A DNA stretch of 64,000 nt from Evansella clarkii (GCF_002019695.1 NZ_KV917376.1:1815047-1879046), one strand, 5' to 3'; shown: positions 54,646-63,601, numbered from the stretch's first letter. Made by a program: numbers and translations. Notes: a model not told the origin generated them from the letters alone.

Positions 54646-56298
54646 ATGGAACAGAATAACGCCGAATGGCTTCCCCATTTAACAAGCGAGGTAGTGGCAG
54701 ATGCCCGGGGTCCGGAACTGGACGCATATGCTGTAGCACTTGAAGGATGGAGAAGAGGCCTGATTTTAAAATGGCATGTGAAGGATTCAGAAAAGTTCAG
54801 TGAGATGAAAACATGGTTTGATGACAAGCCTGGTAAATTGTTTTCGCTAAGTTTAGGAACTAAAACTCACTATTTCTTCAGGACCAGAGGTGACAAGGTT
54901 ACGAATGAAGCGGTGGAAATAGGCGGGGACAAAGTAAAGACCAAGGTAAGGCTAACTAAGGCGGGAATCTCTGTTCCGGAAGGCAAATCTTTTTCTGAAG
55001 GCGCCCAAAAAATTGATGATATAGTAAAATATGCTTCATCTATTGGCTATCCTGTTGTATTAAAACCAGGAAATGGCAGCTTCGGCAGAGGTGTGTTTAC
55101 TAATATAAAGGATGAAGAAGGTTTAGTCAGAGCATTAATTTATTACAGAAATAATGAAGAGTTTAAACAGGAAGAAATAATTGCAGAACAATATATTCCA
55201 GGAAAAGATTATCGAATTTATGTGGTTAATGACCAGGTAGTAGGGGCAATAAACCGAATACCAGCACATGTTACAGGAGACGGGACAAGCCCTATCGAGA
55301 ATTTAATAAGGAATAAAAATGAAGACCGAGCCCAAAACCCAAGATTAGTCAGTTGTCTAATCAGTGTTAATAAAGAGCTGGAAGACTTCCTTTCAAAGTC
55401 TGGTTATACTGTCGATAGTATTCCTCCCGAAGGGGAAAGAATATATCTTACGGAAAAAAGTAATATTTCCATTGGAGGAGACCCGATAGATGTTCTTGAT
55501 GAACTTTCTGAAGATCTAAAAGACATTGCCATTAAGGCTATACAGGCAATACCAGGTTTATCCCATGGTTCAGTTGATATTATCACAGATAACAGAAAAT
55601 CTGAAAAAGATGGAGCTGTTGTACTCGAGGTTAATCCTACCTCTCAGATTGGTGCTATTTTGTTCCCGCTGAAAGGAAAAGCACGTGATATACCTTCAGC
55701 TCTAATAGATTATTATTTCCCTGAAACAATTGGGATAGAAACAGATAAAGAAAGAATCTACTTTGACTTTCCTGATATGCTGGAACCACTGTTAACACGG
55801 TCAGCCACGATCTCTACTGTCTCCCATACACCTGTAGGTAAAATATATGCTAAAAAGTATACAGTATCTGGGGATGTACAAGGGATTGATTATCATAGAG
55901 GTTTGAGAAAACAAGCGTTTGAACGAAAGTTAAGTGGCTTTGTAACAAATCTTGATACTGGGGATATAGAAGTTGTGGTAGCAGGAACGGACCAGGACAG
56001 TGTAGATGACTTTAAAAAAGCATTGACTGATGACCCTGACAGGTCAACTGTTAACGATATTCATGAGGAAGTATATAAAGCGCCTGTAAAAGTAGGATTT
56101 GAAGTCAAGGGTGATCTTAAAACCTCCTTAGAAGAACTTAGAAGAATAAATCAGAGAATGGAAGTTTTAAAAAGAGAGCTCAAGGTAGCTACTACTCAAT
56201 ACCGAAGTTATGAGAGAAATATTTTTTGGCAAGCTACCTGGCCTGTAAGAAAAGTTGCAGATATAACAAAGTCTTTAGTTAGATTAATAAAAGGGTGA
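54646..56298 (+). CDS. CphA-like ATP-grasp ligase fused to a degenerate acylphosphatase domain (paralogue 1)
   Basis: This is a 550-residue protein. Residues about 1-115 form an N-terminal domain (WLPHLTSEVVADARG, ALEGWRRGL). The ATP-grasp region spans about 115-375, with VVLKPGNGSFGRGVFTNI, AHVTGDGTSPIENLI, SNISIGGDPIDVLDEL and the metal site VLEVNPTSQIG, most like cyanophycin synthetase. An acylphosphatase-like domain lies at about 402-485 and a coiled coil ends in FWQATWPVRKVAD. The acylphosphatase Arg is replaced: VQGIDYH instead of VQGVGFR, although the Asn (FVTN) is kept. Expected chemistry is ATP-dependent amide bond formation through an acyl phosphate. AGGAGG precedes the ATG. Confidence 0.85.
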   Translation: MEQNNAEWLPHLTSEVVADARGPELDAYAVALEGWRRGLILKWHVKDSEKFSEMKTWFDDKPGKLFSLSLGTKTHYFFRTRGDKVTNEAVEIGGDKVKTKVRLTKAGISVPEGKSFSEGAQKIDDIVKYASSIGYPVVLKPGNGSFGRGVFTNIKDEEGLVRALIYYRNNEEFKQEEIIAEQYIPGKDYRIYVVNDQVVGAINRIPAHVTGDGTSPIENLIRNKNEDRAQNPRLVSCLISVNKELEDFLSKSGYTVDSIPPEGERIYLTEKSNISIGGDPIDVLDELSEDLKDIAIKAIQAIPGLSHGSVDIITDNRKSEKDGAVVLEVNPTSQIGAILFPLKGKARDIPSALIDYYFPETIGIETDKERIYFDFPDMLEPLLTRSATISTVSHTPVGKIYAKKYTVSGDVQGIDYHRGLRKQAFERKLSGFVTNLDTGDIEVVVAGTDQDSVDDFKKALTDDPDRSTVNDIHEEVYKAPVKVGFEVKGDLKTSLEELRRINQRMEVLKRELKVATTQYRSYERNIFWQATWPVRKVADITKSLVRLIKG

Positions 56299-56305
56299 TA
56301 TAGGG

Positions 56306-57964
56306 ATGGAAAAAAATTATATAATAACACTTCCCCATCTGACCAACGAAGTTATAACAAGTGCAAGGAAAACTAAACTTTGTGCATATGCTGTAGCAAT
56401 CGAGGGATGGCGGAGAGGATTAAAATTAAAATGGTATACAATAGATTCAGGAAAATTTGACCATATGATTACTTTTGGAGTCAACCCCCCAGGCCGGTTG
56501 TTCTCTCTAAGTTCCGATGAGCGTACTCATTATTTCTTCAGAACAAGAGGAGATAAAGTAACAAAACAGGCTGTAGAAATAGGGTCGGATAAAGAAGAAA
56601 CAAAGGTATGGCTTACTAAAGGTGGAGTGCCGGTACCTGAGGGGAAAAAATTCACCGAAGAGGTTACGGATGAAGAGATTTTGAAAGAATGTTCTTCACT
56701 TATCTTCCCTATTGTACTAAAACCTACTAATGGAAGTTTAGGTAACGGGGTTGTAACAAATATAAAAGATTTACAAGAATTAAAAAAAGCATTGATATAT
56801 GTTCGTGAAGAACTAGGTTACCCTGAAGTAATTGTGGAACGATATATTTATGGAGAAGAATACAGGGTTTATGTCATAGAAGACAAGGTAATTGCCGCAT
56901 ATAATAGGTTGCCTGCAAATATTGTAGGTGACGGGGTTCATACTATTGAAGAACTAATAGAATTAAAGAATGAACAAAGACGAGATAATGCCAGGTTAAC
57001 CAGCTGCCTTATAGAGATAGATAAAGAAGTACTTGAATTTATTGAAGCATCAGGATATACACTTGACAGTATTCCCAAAAAAGGAGAAAAAATTTTTCTG
57101 AGAGTAAAAACGAATGTTTCTGCTGGGGGCGATCCGATTGATGTAACTGATAAACTTCCCGAAGCAATAAAACAAATTGCTGTTAATGCAATAAAGGCAG
57201 TTCCCGGGTTACATCATGGCGGAGTCGATATTATCGGTGACTTTAATGAGCCTGAATCCGCCGTTGTTATTGAATTAAACCCTACCGCACAAATAGGGGG
57301 AATTTTATTTCCGATGAAAGGCCGGTCAAGAGATATTCCCGGAGCGATAATTGACTACTATTTTCCGGAAACTAAGGGAATTAAAACAGACAAGTCAAAG
57401 ATTTATTTTGATTTCAGTACTGTTTTAGAACCCTTGCAAAACAGGTCAGGTATGGAAGTAGAAGTTAACAATGCTCCGTTAGGGAAAATATATTCAAAGA
57501 AATATACAGTTACTGGATCTGTAAGACGCTTAAAATATCATGAGTGGATAAAAAAGGAAGCATTCAATAAGAAGCTAAATGGTTTTGTGAAAAACTCGAT
57601 TAATGGGGAAATCGAAGTAGTAGTTTCAGGAGTTAATAAAGAAACAGTAAATGAATTCAAACAAACATTGAAGAATAGCGAATTTGCAGAAGTTACCAAG
57701 GTCCAAGAGGCTGCCTGGCATTCTCCTGTAAAAGTAGGATTTGAAATAAATGAAGGAATTAACACTACAAGCCTCAGGTCAGTGTCTTCAAAGCTGAGAA
57801 AAGCTGAAAAAGAATTAAAAAAGCTGGAAAAAGACACAAGAAGAATGAAAAAAAATTTGAAAAATATCGAGCGCAGCCGGTCGTGGAGGATTACTCAACC
57901 ACTACGAAAGATCGGAGAGATATTTAAGAATAATAATAGGGTAAATAAAATTGACAAGTTATAA
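56306..57964 (+). CDS. CphA-like ATP-grasp ligase fused to a degenerate acylphosphatase domain (paralogue 2)
   Basis: This 552-residue protein is colinear with its neighbours. ATP-grasp motifs VVLKPTNGSLGNGVVTNI-like (IVLKPTNGSLGNG), NIVGDGVHTIEELI, TNVSAGGDPIDVTDKL and VIELNPTAQIG are intact. The acylphosphatase region (about 398-480) is the most eroded of the four: the nucleotide-like loop reads SVRRLKYHEWI, losing the Gln, both Gly and the catalytic Arg, while FVKN keeps the Asn. The tail is a Lys/Glu-rich coiled coil ending SRSWRITQPLRKIG. The gene begins 8 nt after paralogue 1. Ligase activity is likely; acylphosphatase activity is unlikely. Confidence 0.85.
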   Translation: MEKNYIITLPHLTNEVITSARKTKLCAYAVAIEGWRRGLKLKWYTIDSGKFDHMITFGVNPPGRLFSLSSDERTHYFFRTRGDKVTKQAVEIGSDKEETKVWLTKGGVPVPEGKKFTEEVTDEEILKECSSLIFPIVLKPTNGSLGNGVVTNIKDLQELKKALIYVREELGYPEVIVERYIYGEEYRVYVIEDKVIAAYNRLPANIVGDGVHTIEELIELKNEQRRDNARLTSCLIEIDKEVLEFIEASGYTLDSIPKKGEKIFLRVKTNVSAGGDPIDVTDKLPEAIKQIAVNAIKAVPGLHHGGVDIIGDFNEPESAVVIELNPTAQIGGILFPMKGRSRDIPGAIIDYYFPETKGIKTDKSKIYFDFSTVLEPLQNRSGMEVEVNNAPLGKIYSKKYTVTGSVRRLKYHEWIKKEAFNKKLNGFVKNSINGEIEVVVSGVNKETVNEFKQTLKNSEFAEVTKVQEAAWHSPVKVGFEINEGINTTSLRSVSSKLRKAEKELKKLEKDTRRMKKNLKNIERSRSWRITQPLRKIGEIFKNNNRVNKIDKL

Positions 57965-58067
57965 TCTTAAAAGATATTTTATCTTCTCCTCAAAAACGGT
58001 GATTTTGGCACTGCAGTCTGGAAGTACAACCTTTTGAGGATTAACGAAGTTATGGGGGTAACACAAA

Positions 58068-59651
58068 ATGGGAGATGGAAAAAAATGGTTACAGCATTTG
58101 GAAAACGCTGTACCCAAAGAGGCTTATGGATATAAACTTTGTATGTATACTATTGCTCTGGAAGGGTGGAGAAGGGGCTTAGATTTAAAGTTTTTTAATA
58201 TTTATATTGAAAATAAAGTTACAGTTAGATTTTCATTAGGATCGGGAGATAAGGAATTTAAGTTTGCGGTTTCAAGAGGAAGTATCGTAACCAGTGAAGC
58301 AATAAGAATTTGTGTAGATAAAACACGTACTAAGGACTACCTCTTTAAAGCTGGAGTTTCTGTACCACAAGGCAAAAATTTTACCGAAGAAACCTCTGAT
58401 GAAACGATCGTAAATTATTCCCAAACATTAGGATTTCCTCTTGTTCTAAAACCATCAGATGGCGGAATGGGTAAAGGAGTTATTCCTAATATAAAAAATG
58501 AGTCGGAAATGAAAGAGGCTCTGCAATATGTACGAGGCGATTTAAATTACAAAGAAGTTATAGTAGAGCAATACGTAAAGGGAGACGATTTCCGCATTTA
58601 TGTTGTAGGGGATCGTGTTGCTGGTGCAGTAACCAGGATTCCTGCTAATATACTAGGAAACGGAAAAAATACTATTAATGAATTAATCAAGTTCAAAAAT
58701 ATTGAAAGAAAAAAAAATCCTTATCTATACAGCCGCCTTATAAAAAAAGACAGAGAACTACTTAATTTTATTAAGGCTGCGGGCTATACTCTGGATAGTG
58801 TTCCAGAGGAAGGAAAAAGAATTTTCTTAAGAGAAAAAAGTAATGTCTCAGCTGGAGGAGACCCTGTAGAAATAACAGAGGAACTTACACCAGAAATTAA
58901 AAATATGGCTATTAATGCTATTAAAGCAGTTCCAGGTTTAGTACAAGGTGCAGTAGATATGGTGGTTGATAAGAAAAATAACACTGGTGTTGTTTTAGAA
59001 ATAAACTCAAAAGCTCAAATCGCTGCACATTTATATCCTGAAAAAGGAAATGCACAAGATGTGCCGGCGGCAATTATTGATTACTATTTCCCAGAAACAA
59101 TTGACAATCAAGGAAAAAAACTTTCGAATTATTATTTTGATTTCAAAAGTATTTTATCACCGCTCTCTAATGGACTTATGAAAGAAGTAAAAGTGCCTCC
59201 TGCCCCTAAATATAACTATCCCGTTAAAAAGTATATTATATCGGGAAAAGTACAAGGAGTAGGATACAGAAAGTGGTTACAGAAAAAAGCTCTAAGTTTA
59301 AAGATTAATGGATACGTGAAAAATCTGAAAAATGGTAAAGTGGTTATATTTGCAGCAGGCAGAAAAGAAAATATTCATACTTTTACAGATATAATTAATA
59401 ATCAAAGCCCCAAAAAAGCCAAAGTAAGGAAAGTTAAAGAAAGTGATGGTAACAAGCCTGTAAAAGTAGGATTTGAGATTATTCAAACAGAGGAAAAGCC
59501 CGGAGGAAAATGGATAAGTAAAGAAAATGAAATGCTGAGAAAAGAACTTGAACAAACTCAGAAGAAATATGAAAACATGAAAAATAGTAATAGTTGGCGA
59601 TACACAGTTCCGGTTAGAAAAGTAGCAGACCTATTGAAGGGAAGAAAATAG
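58068..59651 (+). CDS. CphA-like ATP-grasp ligase fused to an intact acylphosphatase domain (paralogue 3)
   Basis: This is a 527-residue protein. ATP-grasp: LVLKPSDGGMGKGVIPNI, NILGNGKNTINELI, SNVSAGGDPVEITEEL, VLEINSKAQIA. In the last motif Pro-Thr of the siblings is replaced by Ser-Lys, so substrate handling may differ. The acylphosphatase domain (about 386-465) has an intact GKVQGVGYR loop and GYVKN, that is, both catalytic Arg and Asn. The C-terminal coiled coil ends NSNSWRYTVPVRKVADLLKG. The N-terminal domain lacks part of the THYFFRTRGD segment seen in the others (here FAVSRGSIV). About 100 nt separates it from paralogue 2. Confidence 0.85.
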   Translation: MGDGKKWLQHLENAVPKEAYGYKLCMYTIALEGWRRGLDLKFFNIYIENKVTVRFSLGSGDKEFKFAVSRGSIVTSEAIRICVDKTRTKDYLFKAGVSVPQGKNFTEETSDETIVNYSQTLGFPLVLKPSDGGMGKGVIPNIKNESEMKEALQYVRGDLNYKEVIVEQYVKGDDFRIYVVGDRVAGAVTRIPANILGNGKNTINELIKFKNIERKKNPYLYSRLIKKDRELLNFIKAAGYTLDSVPEEGKRIFLREKSNVSAGGDPVEITEELTPEIKNMAINAIKAVPGLVQGAVDMVVDKKNNTGVVLEINSKAQIAAHLYPEKGNAQDVPAAIIDYYFPETIDNQGKKLSNYYFDFKSILSPLSNGLMKEVKVPPAPKYNYPVKKYIISGKVQGVGYRKWLQKKALSLKINGYVKNLKNGKVVIFAAGRKENIHTFTDIINNQSPKKAKVRKVKESDGNKPVKVGFEIIQTEEKPGGKWISKENEMLRKELEQTQKKYENMKNSNSWRYTVPVRKVADLLKGRK

Positions 59652-59707
59652 GCGTGCTTAGATAAATTTTAAATCTGGCTTTTAGAGCGAGCCCGGAGGT
59701 GACTAGG

Positions 59708-61411
59708 GTGAAAAACATTTCAGTTTGGCTGCCTCACCTCAACAGAGAGGTAGTAAAAGGGGTACGTGGTTTTAAACTTTGTGCTTATTTAATTGCATTA
59801 GAGGGCTGGCGTCGTGGCTTAACTCTTACATGGTATTCGAATTCTAATAACGTAAATAATATTAAGAAATTAGGTAATAGCTACAATGGGAAGTTCTTTT
59901 CACTGAGCTCAAAAGATAGAACACATTATTTTTTTAGGTCAAGAGGAGATTTAGTTACAAATGAGGCGGTTGATATAACCAGAAATAAAGAAGAGACAAA
60001 AAAATGGTTAAAAAAGAGTAATGTACCGTTTCCGGAAGGCAAAAGGTTTGAAGCGCCAGTATCTGATGAAGAGATAATTGAGTATGGTACAAGTCTGGGC
60101 TTTCCATTAGTTGTTAAACCTACCTCAGGCAGTCTAGGCCAAGGGGTAATGACTAATTTAAATGATGAGGCTGCTTTGAGAGAGGCAGTTCTGTATGTAC
60201 GTTCTGAACTTAATTTTAAGGATATCATTGTAGAGCAATTTATTTGCGGAGAAGACTATCGTGTGTATGTAATAGGTGACAAAGTTGTTGGGGCAGTTAA
60301 AAGAAAATCAGCAAATGTGGTGGGGGACGGTAAAAATACCATCCGTGAACTAATAGCTAAAAAAAATCGCAGAAGAAAAAAGAACCCTTATCTTTACACT
60401 AGATTGATTAACGTAGATAAGGAAGTAGACAGCATGATACAAAAGCTTAACTATACTATGGAAAGCATACCCAAAAAAGATGAAATTATATTCTTGAAAG
60501 GAAAAAGTAACCTTTCCTCTGGTGGAGATTCCGTAGATGCTACTGACGAATTAACAGAAGAAATGAAACAGGTTGCTATTAACTCTTTAAAAGCAGTACC
60601 AGGTTTGCCTCATGCTGGCGTAGATATAATATCAGATAAAACAAATACTGTATTAATTGAGATTAATCCTACTGCTATAGTCGGGTCACATATTTATCCG
60701 ATGGAAGGAAAGGCTCGTGATATACCATCGGCAATTATTGATTACTACTTCCCTGAAACCATTAACGATCAAAATCAAAAGAGTAGAATGTACTTTAATT
60801 TCAAAAGTATACAAGAGCCACTAGCAAGTGGGATTACAAGTGAGATTAAAATTGCTCCTCCCGCGAAGGGAGACCTTTCGGCAAAGAAATATACTATAAT
60901 TGGAGAAGTACAGGGAGTCGGATTTCGGCAATATATAAGAAGAAAAGCATTTGAATTTAGTTTAAGTGGCTGGGTTAAAAATACTGAGGACGGTAGTATC
61001 GAAGTAGTAGTATGTGGTAAAGAGAGTCTAGACTTAGACCGGTTTAAATTAATATGTGTAGAAGGCACAGAGAGAACAAATGTAAAAGAAGTAAGGGAAG
61101 AGCCATGGCCTGAAATGGTTATGTCCAGCTTTGAGATACTTGATGACTCTGAGAAAAATCAAAAAAAGAAAAATCACAAGGAAATTGAAGAATACAAAAA
61201 AGAAATTGAAAACTTAAAAACTCAATTAAATGAGAGAAATGATATAATCGTTGCTAACAAACAACAGTTAGAGGAAATTAGTAATCTTAACTTGGAAATT
61301 AAACAAGAAAAAGTAAAAGCAGAAAAGGAACTAAATAAAATAAAAAACAGCCGAATTTGGCGTTATACGCAGCCGGTTAGAGATATTCTTACAAGCAAAA
61401 ACAAAAATTAA
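59708..61411 (+). CDS. CphA-like ATP-grasp ligase fused to an intact acylphosphatase domain (paralogue 4)
   Basis: This is a 567-residue protein. ATP-grasp motifs: VVKPTSGSLGQGVMTNL, NVVGDGKNTIRELI, SNLSSGGDSVDATDEL, VLIEINPTAIVG. The acylphosphatase domain (about 392-475) is canonical, GEVQGVGFR and GWVKN. A long coiled coil follows (about 495-545), ending NSRIWRYTQPVRDIL. GTG codons at 59699 and 59708 are in frame; GGAGGT at 59695-59700 overlaps the first and fits the second, so I use 59708. It is the longest of the four paralogues because of the extended coiled coil. Confidence 0.85.
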   Translation: MKNISVWLPHLNREVVKGVRGFKLCAYLIALEGWRRGLTLTWYSNSNNVNNIKKLGNSYNGKFFSLSSKDRTHYFFRSRGDLVTNEAVDITRNKEETKKWLKKSNVPFPEGKRFEAPVSDEEIIEYGTSLGFPLVVKPTSGSLGQGVMTNLNDEAALREAVLYVRSELNFKDIIVEQFICGEDYRVYVIGDKVVGAVKRKSANVVGDGKNTIRELIAKKNRRRKKNPYLYTRLINVDKEVDSMIQKLNYTMESIPKKDEIIFLKGKSNLSSGGDSVDATDELTEEMKQVAINSLKAVPGLPHAGVDIISDKTNTVLIEINPTAIVGSHIYPMEGKARDIPSAIIDYYFPETINDQNQKSRMYFNFKSIQEPLASGITSEIKIAPPAKGDLSAKKYTIIGEVQGVGFRQYIRRKAFEFSLSGWVKNTEDGSIEVVVCGKESLDLDRFKLICVEGTERTNVKEVREEPWPEMVMSSFEILDDSEKNQKKKNHKEIEEYKKEIENLKTQLNERNDIIVANKQQLEEISNLNLEIKQEKVKAEKELNKIKNSRIWRYTQPVRDILTSKNKN

Positions 61412-61462
61412 CTTCATTACTCCCGCAACGATATTATTTTGATAGAAAGTGAAGTGAAAGGG

Positions 61463-62179
61463 ATGCCACAAAAGGTTATTGGAATATTAGGCGGAATGGG
61501 TCCTGCAGCTACTGGAGAACTTTTTAATAGAATTGTAAACAACACAGTAGCAAAAACTGATCAGGAACATGTGAATATGATAATTATAAATGATCCCCAA
61601 ATCCCTGACCGAACTAATTATATACTTGGGAAAGGGGAATCTCCTCTCCCGAGGATGATAAATAATATTAAAAAATTATATTATGCGGGAGCAGAGGTAG
61701 TAATTATACCATGTATGACAGCTCATTCTTTTTTAGAGGAATTGCAAAAAGAATCTCCGGTGCCGATTGTAAATGCTATTGAACTAGTGGAAAGTTATTT
61801 TAAGTCTTTTTACCCTTCAATTAGTAAAATAGGATTACTGGCAACTACCGGTTCTGTAAAATCAGGAGTATACAATAAATATATCTCAAAAGAGATTATT
61901 GTGCCCGACGAAGATAATCAAGGAAAACTCATGAATACGATCTACAGTGAAAACGGTATAAAAGCAGGAAATACATCTAAAGAGACAACCGATGAAATAA
62001 TTACCATCATAAATACTTTGAAAGAGAAAAATATTGAGGCTGTTATTGCAGGGTGTACGGAATTAAGCCTAGTATTAGACGATAACAACGTAAGACTGCC
62101 GGTAATTGATCCAGTATTGCTTTTAGCAAAAAAGGCAGTTGAGTTAGGGAACAATTGTTCAATTTTAAACGTAAGGTGA
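61463..62179 (+). CDS. Aspartate/glutamate racemase-family protein
   Basis: This roughly 238-residue cytoplasmic cofactor-independent amino-acid racemase starts MPQKVIGILGGMGPAATGEL. The two catalytic cysteines are in VIIPCMTAHSF (about residue 80) and VIAGCTELSLV (about residue 200), both present, and IGLLATTGSVKSGVY matches the family phosphate/carboxylate loop. Alternative in-frame starts are TTG 61439 and GTG 61454. It lies between ATP-grasp ligases, so it probably supplies D-glutamate or D-aspartate for the polymer, as RacE/PgsE-type enzymes do for poly-gamma-glutamate. The substrate is inferred from context. Confidence 0.87.
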   Translation: MPQKVIGILGGMGPAATGELFNRIVNNTVAKTDQEHVNMIIINDPQIPDRTNYILGKGESPLPRMINNIKKLYYAGAEVVIIPCMTAHSFLEELQKESPVPIVNAIELVESYFKSFYPSISKIGLLATTGSVKSGVYNKYISKEIIVPDEDNQGKLMNTIYSENGIKAGNTSKETTDEIITIINTLKEKNIEAVIAGCTELSLVLDDNNVRLPVIDPVLLLAKKAVELGNNCSILNVR

Positions 62180-62293
62180 CAAGCAGGATTAAAAGGTTCC
62201 TTCTTTAACCGAGAAGCCTTTTATGGGGGAGGATGTTTCAATATACTTCCCTTTCTGGCAAAGTAATAAATATCGTTTTATTTGGAGGGCACC

Positions 62294-63415
62294 ATGGGAA
62301 TATTATCATTTTTTAAAAAAAATAACACTGGTAATATAAATGCAAACAAACTATCTATTACAGATCATACAAACTCTGTGGAAATGCCACCAGAAGCCGA
62401 CTTTGTAAAGGAGCGGCAAGAAGAAGGGATCGGTATGAAATCGGCATTGGTGGAGTATGCTGCTCTAAAGAGAGGACATAAAGTGGACAGGTTATCTGAA
62501 AAAATAATAATCGTCCATACAAACTACGGACATACTTTTGCGTTTACGCAGATGAATGGTATTAGTTCCAGCAGAATAGGAAAGTATTTGTGTGACAGAA
62601 AGCATGATGCCAGGTACATTTTGAAAGGTAAGGATATATCTGTAGTGGAATCTGAAGTCTTTGGATTTTATGAATATAACCAGGCCGTGAGTTATATTAA
62701 TAAAATAGGTTTTCCAGTGGTTGTTAAACCAACAAATATGTCAAGAGGAAAAGGTATAACAACGAACATTAAATCTATAGATGAGTTTCAAACTGCTTGG
62801 GAAAAGGGATTTAATGCTTATAAAAGTAACAGGAAAGCAAAACAATTACTGATTGAACGACATGTAAACGGGGATGATTTTCGTCTTTTTGTAGTTGGTA
62901 ATAAAGTTGTCTCTGCCACACACCGTAAACGTGCTAATGTAGTTGGGAATGGACAATCCACAGTGCTTCAGCTGATCCAGTTAAAAAATGAGGAAAGAGC
63001 TGAAAATCCTTATTTATCAAATTATTTAATACCGGAAGAACACGAGCAACTTGACCTTTTAGTAAAAAAAGAAATAACACTAGATTATGTTCCTGGTAAA
63101 GGGGAGCATGTTATTTTACGCAGTCAATCAAATCTTTCAGCAGGCGGAGATAGTGTGGATGTAACAGATGTTGCTCATCCTGAATTTCTGTCTATGGCAG
63201 TCAAGGCAGTAGCGGCTATCCCCGGTGTCGAATACGGTGGAGTGGATGTGATTACACCAGATATTTCAGCAAAACCTGATATAGATAATCATATTATTAG
63301 CGAAATCGAATATTCCCCAGCACCTTTAGCACATTTTCCATATAAGGGTAAAAACCGTGATATGGCAGGAGCGGTTATCGATCACTATCTTTTAAAGAAT
63401 AAAACTAAATTATAA
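62294..63415 (+). CDS. CphA/RimK-like ATP-grasp ligase, short form
   Basis: This 373-residue ligase lacks the acylphosphatase domain and tail of its neighbours. ATP-grasp motifs closely follow cyanophycin synthetase: VVVKPTNMSRGKGITTNI, ANVVGNGQSTVLQLI, LRSQSNLSAGGDSVDVTDVAHP and ISEIEYSPAPLAHF as the metal site. In the last, the usual Glu-x-Asn is Glu-x-Glu/Tyr, so the metal ligands may differ. The N-terminal domain carries ALVEYAALKRGHKV. TTG 62282 is also in frame, but GGAGGG at 62284-62289 fits ATG 62294. It is the last gene of the cluster and probably acts on a different acceptor from the four paralogues. Confidence 0.83.
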   Translation: MGILSFFKKNNTGNINANKLSITDHTNSVEMPPEADFVKERQEEGIGMKSALVEYAALKRGHKVDRLSEKIIIVHTNYGHTFAFTQMNGISSSRIGKYLCDRKHDARYILKGKDISVVESEVFGFYEYNQAVSYINKIGFPVVVKPTNMSRGKGITTNIKSIDEFQTAWEKGFNAYKSNRKAKQLLIERHVNGDDFRLFVVGNKVVSATHRKRANVVGNGQSTVLQLIQLKNEERAENPYLSNYLIPEEHEQLDLLVKKEITLDYVPGKGEHVILRSQSNLSAGGDSVDVTDVAHPEFLSMAVKAVAAIPGVEYGGVDVITPDISAKPDIDNHIISEIEYSPAPLAHFPYKGKNRDMAGAVIDHYLLKNKTKL

Positions 63416-63469
63416 CTAATTTTATATATATACATCTTTTACTACTTTCTCCTTGAATAATCCGTTAGG

Positions 63470-63511
63470 AACCTATTTAATTTTGAACATAAAATTAAAT
63501 AGGTTTTTTAT
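63470..63511 (+). terminator. Strong terminator closing the surface-polymer cluster
   Basis: AACCTATTTAATTTT (63470-63484) and AAAATTAAATAGGTT (63491-63505) form a perfect 15-bp stem followed by TTTTTA. Confidence 0.9.
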
Positions 63512-63572
63512 GTAGAATAATAGTATAGAAACGAATTCCAAAAAATAACTTATAATGAAAAACTTAATAAAA

Positions 63573-63601
63573 TTGTAATAGAAAAAAGAAAGATATAGTA
63601 T
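63573..63601 (+). promoter_or_regulatory. Possible promoter of the terminal secreted-protein gene
   Basis: TTGTAA (63573-63578) and TAGTAT (63596-63601) are separated by 17 bp, about 100 bp before the start codon. Confidence 0.4.
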
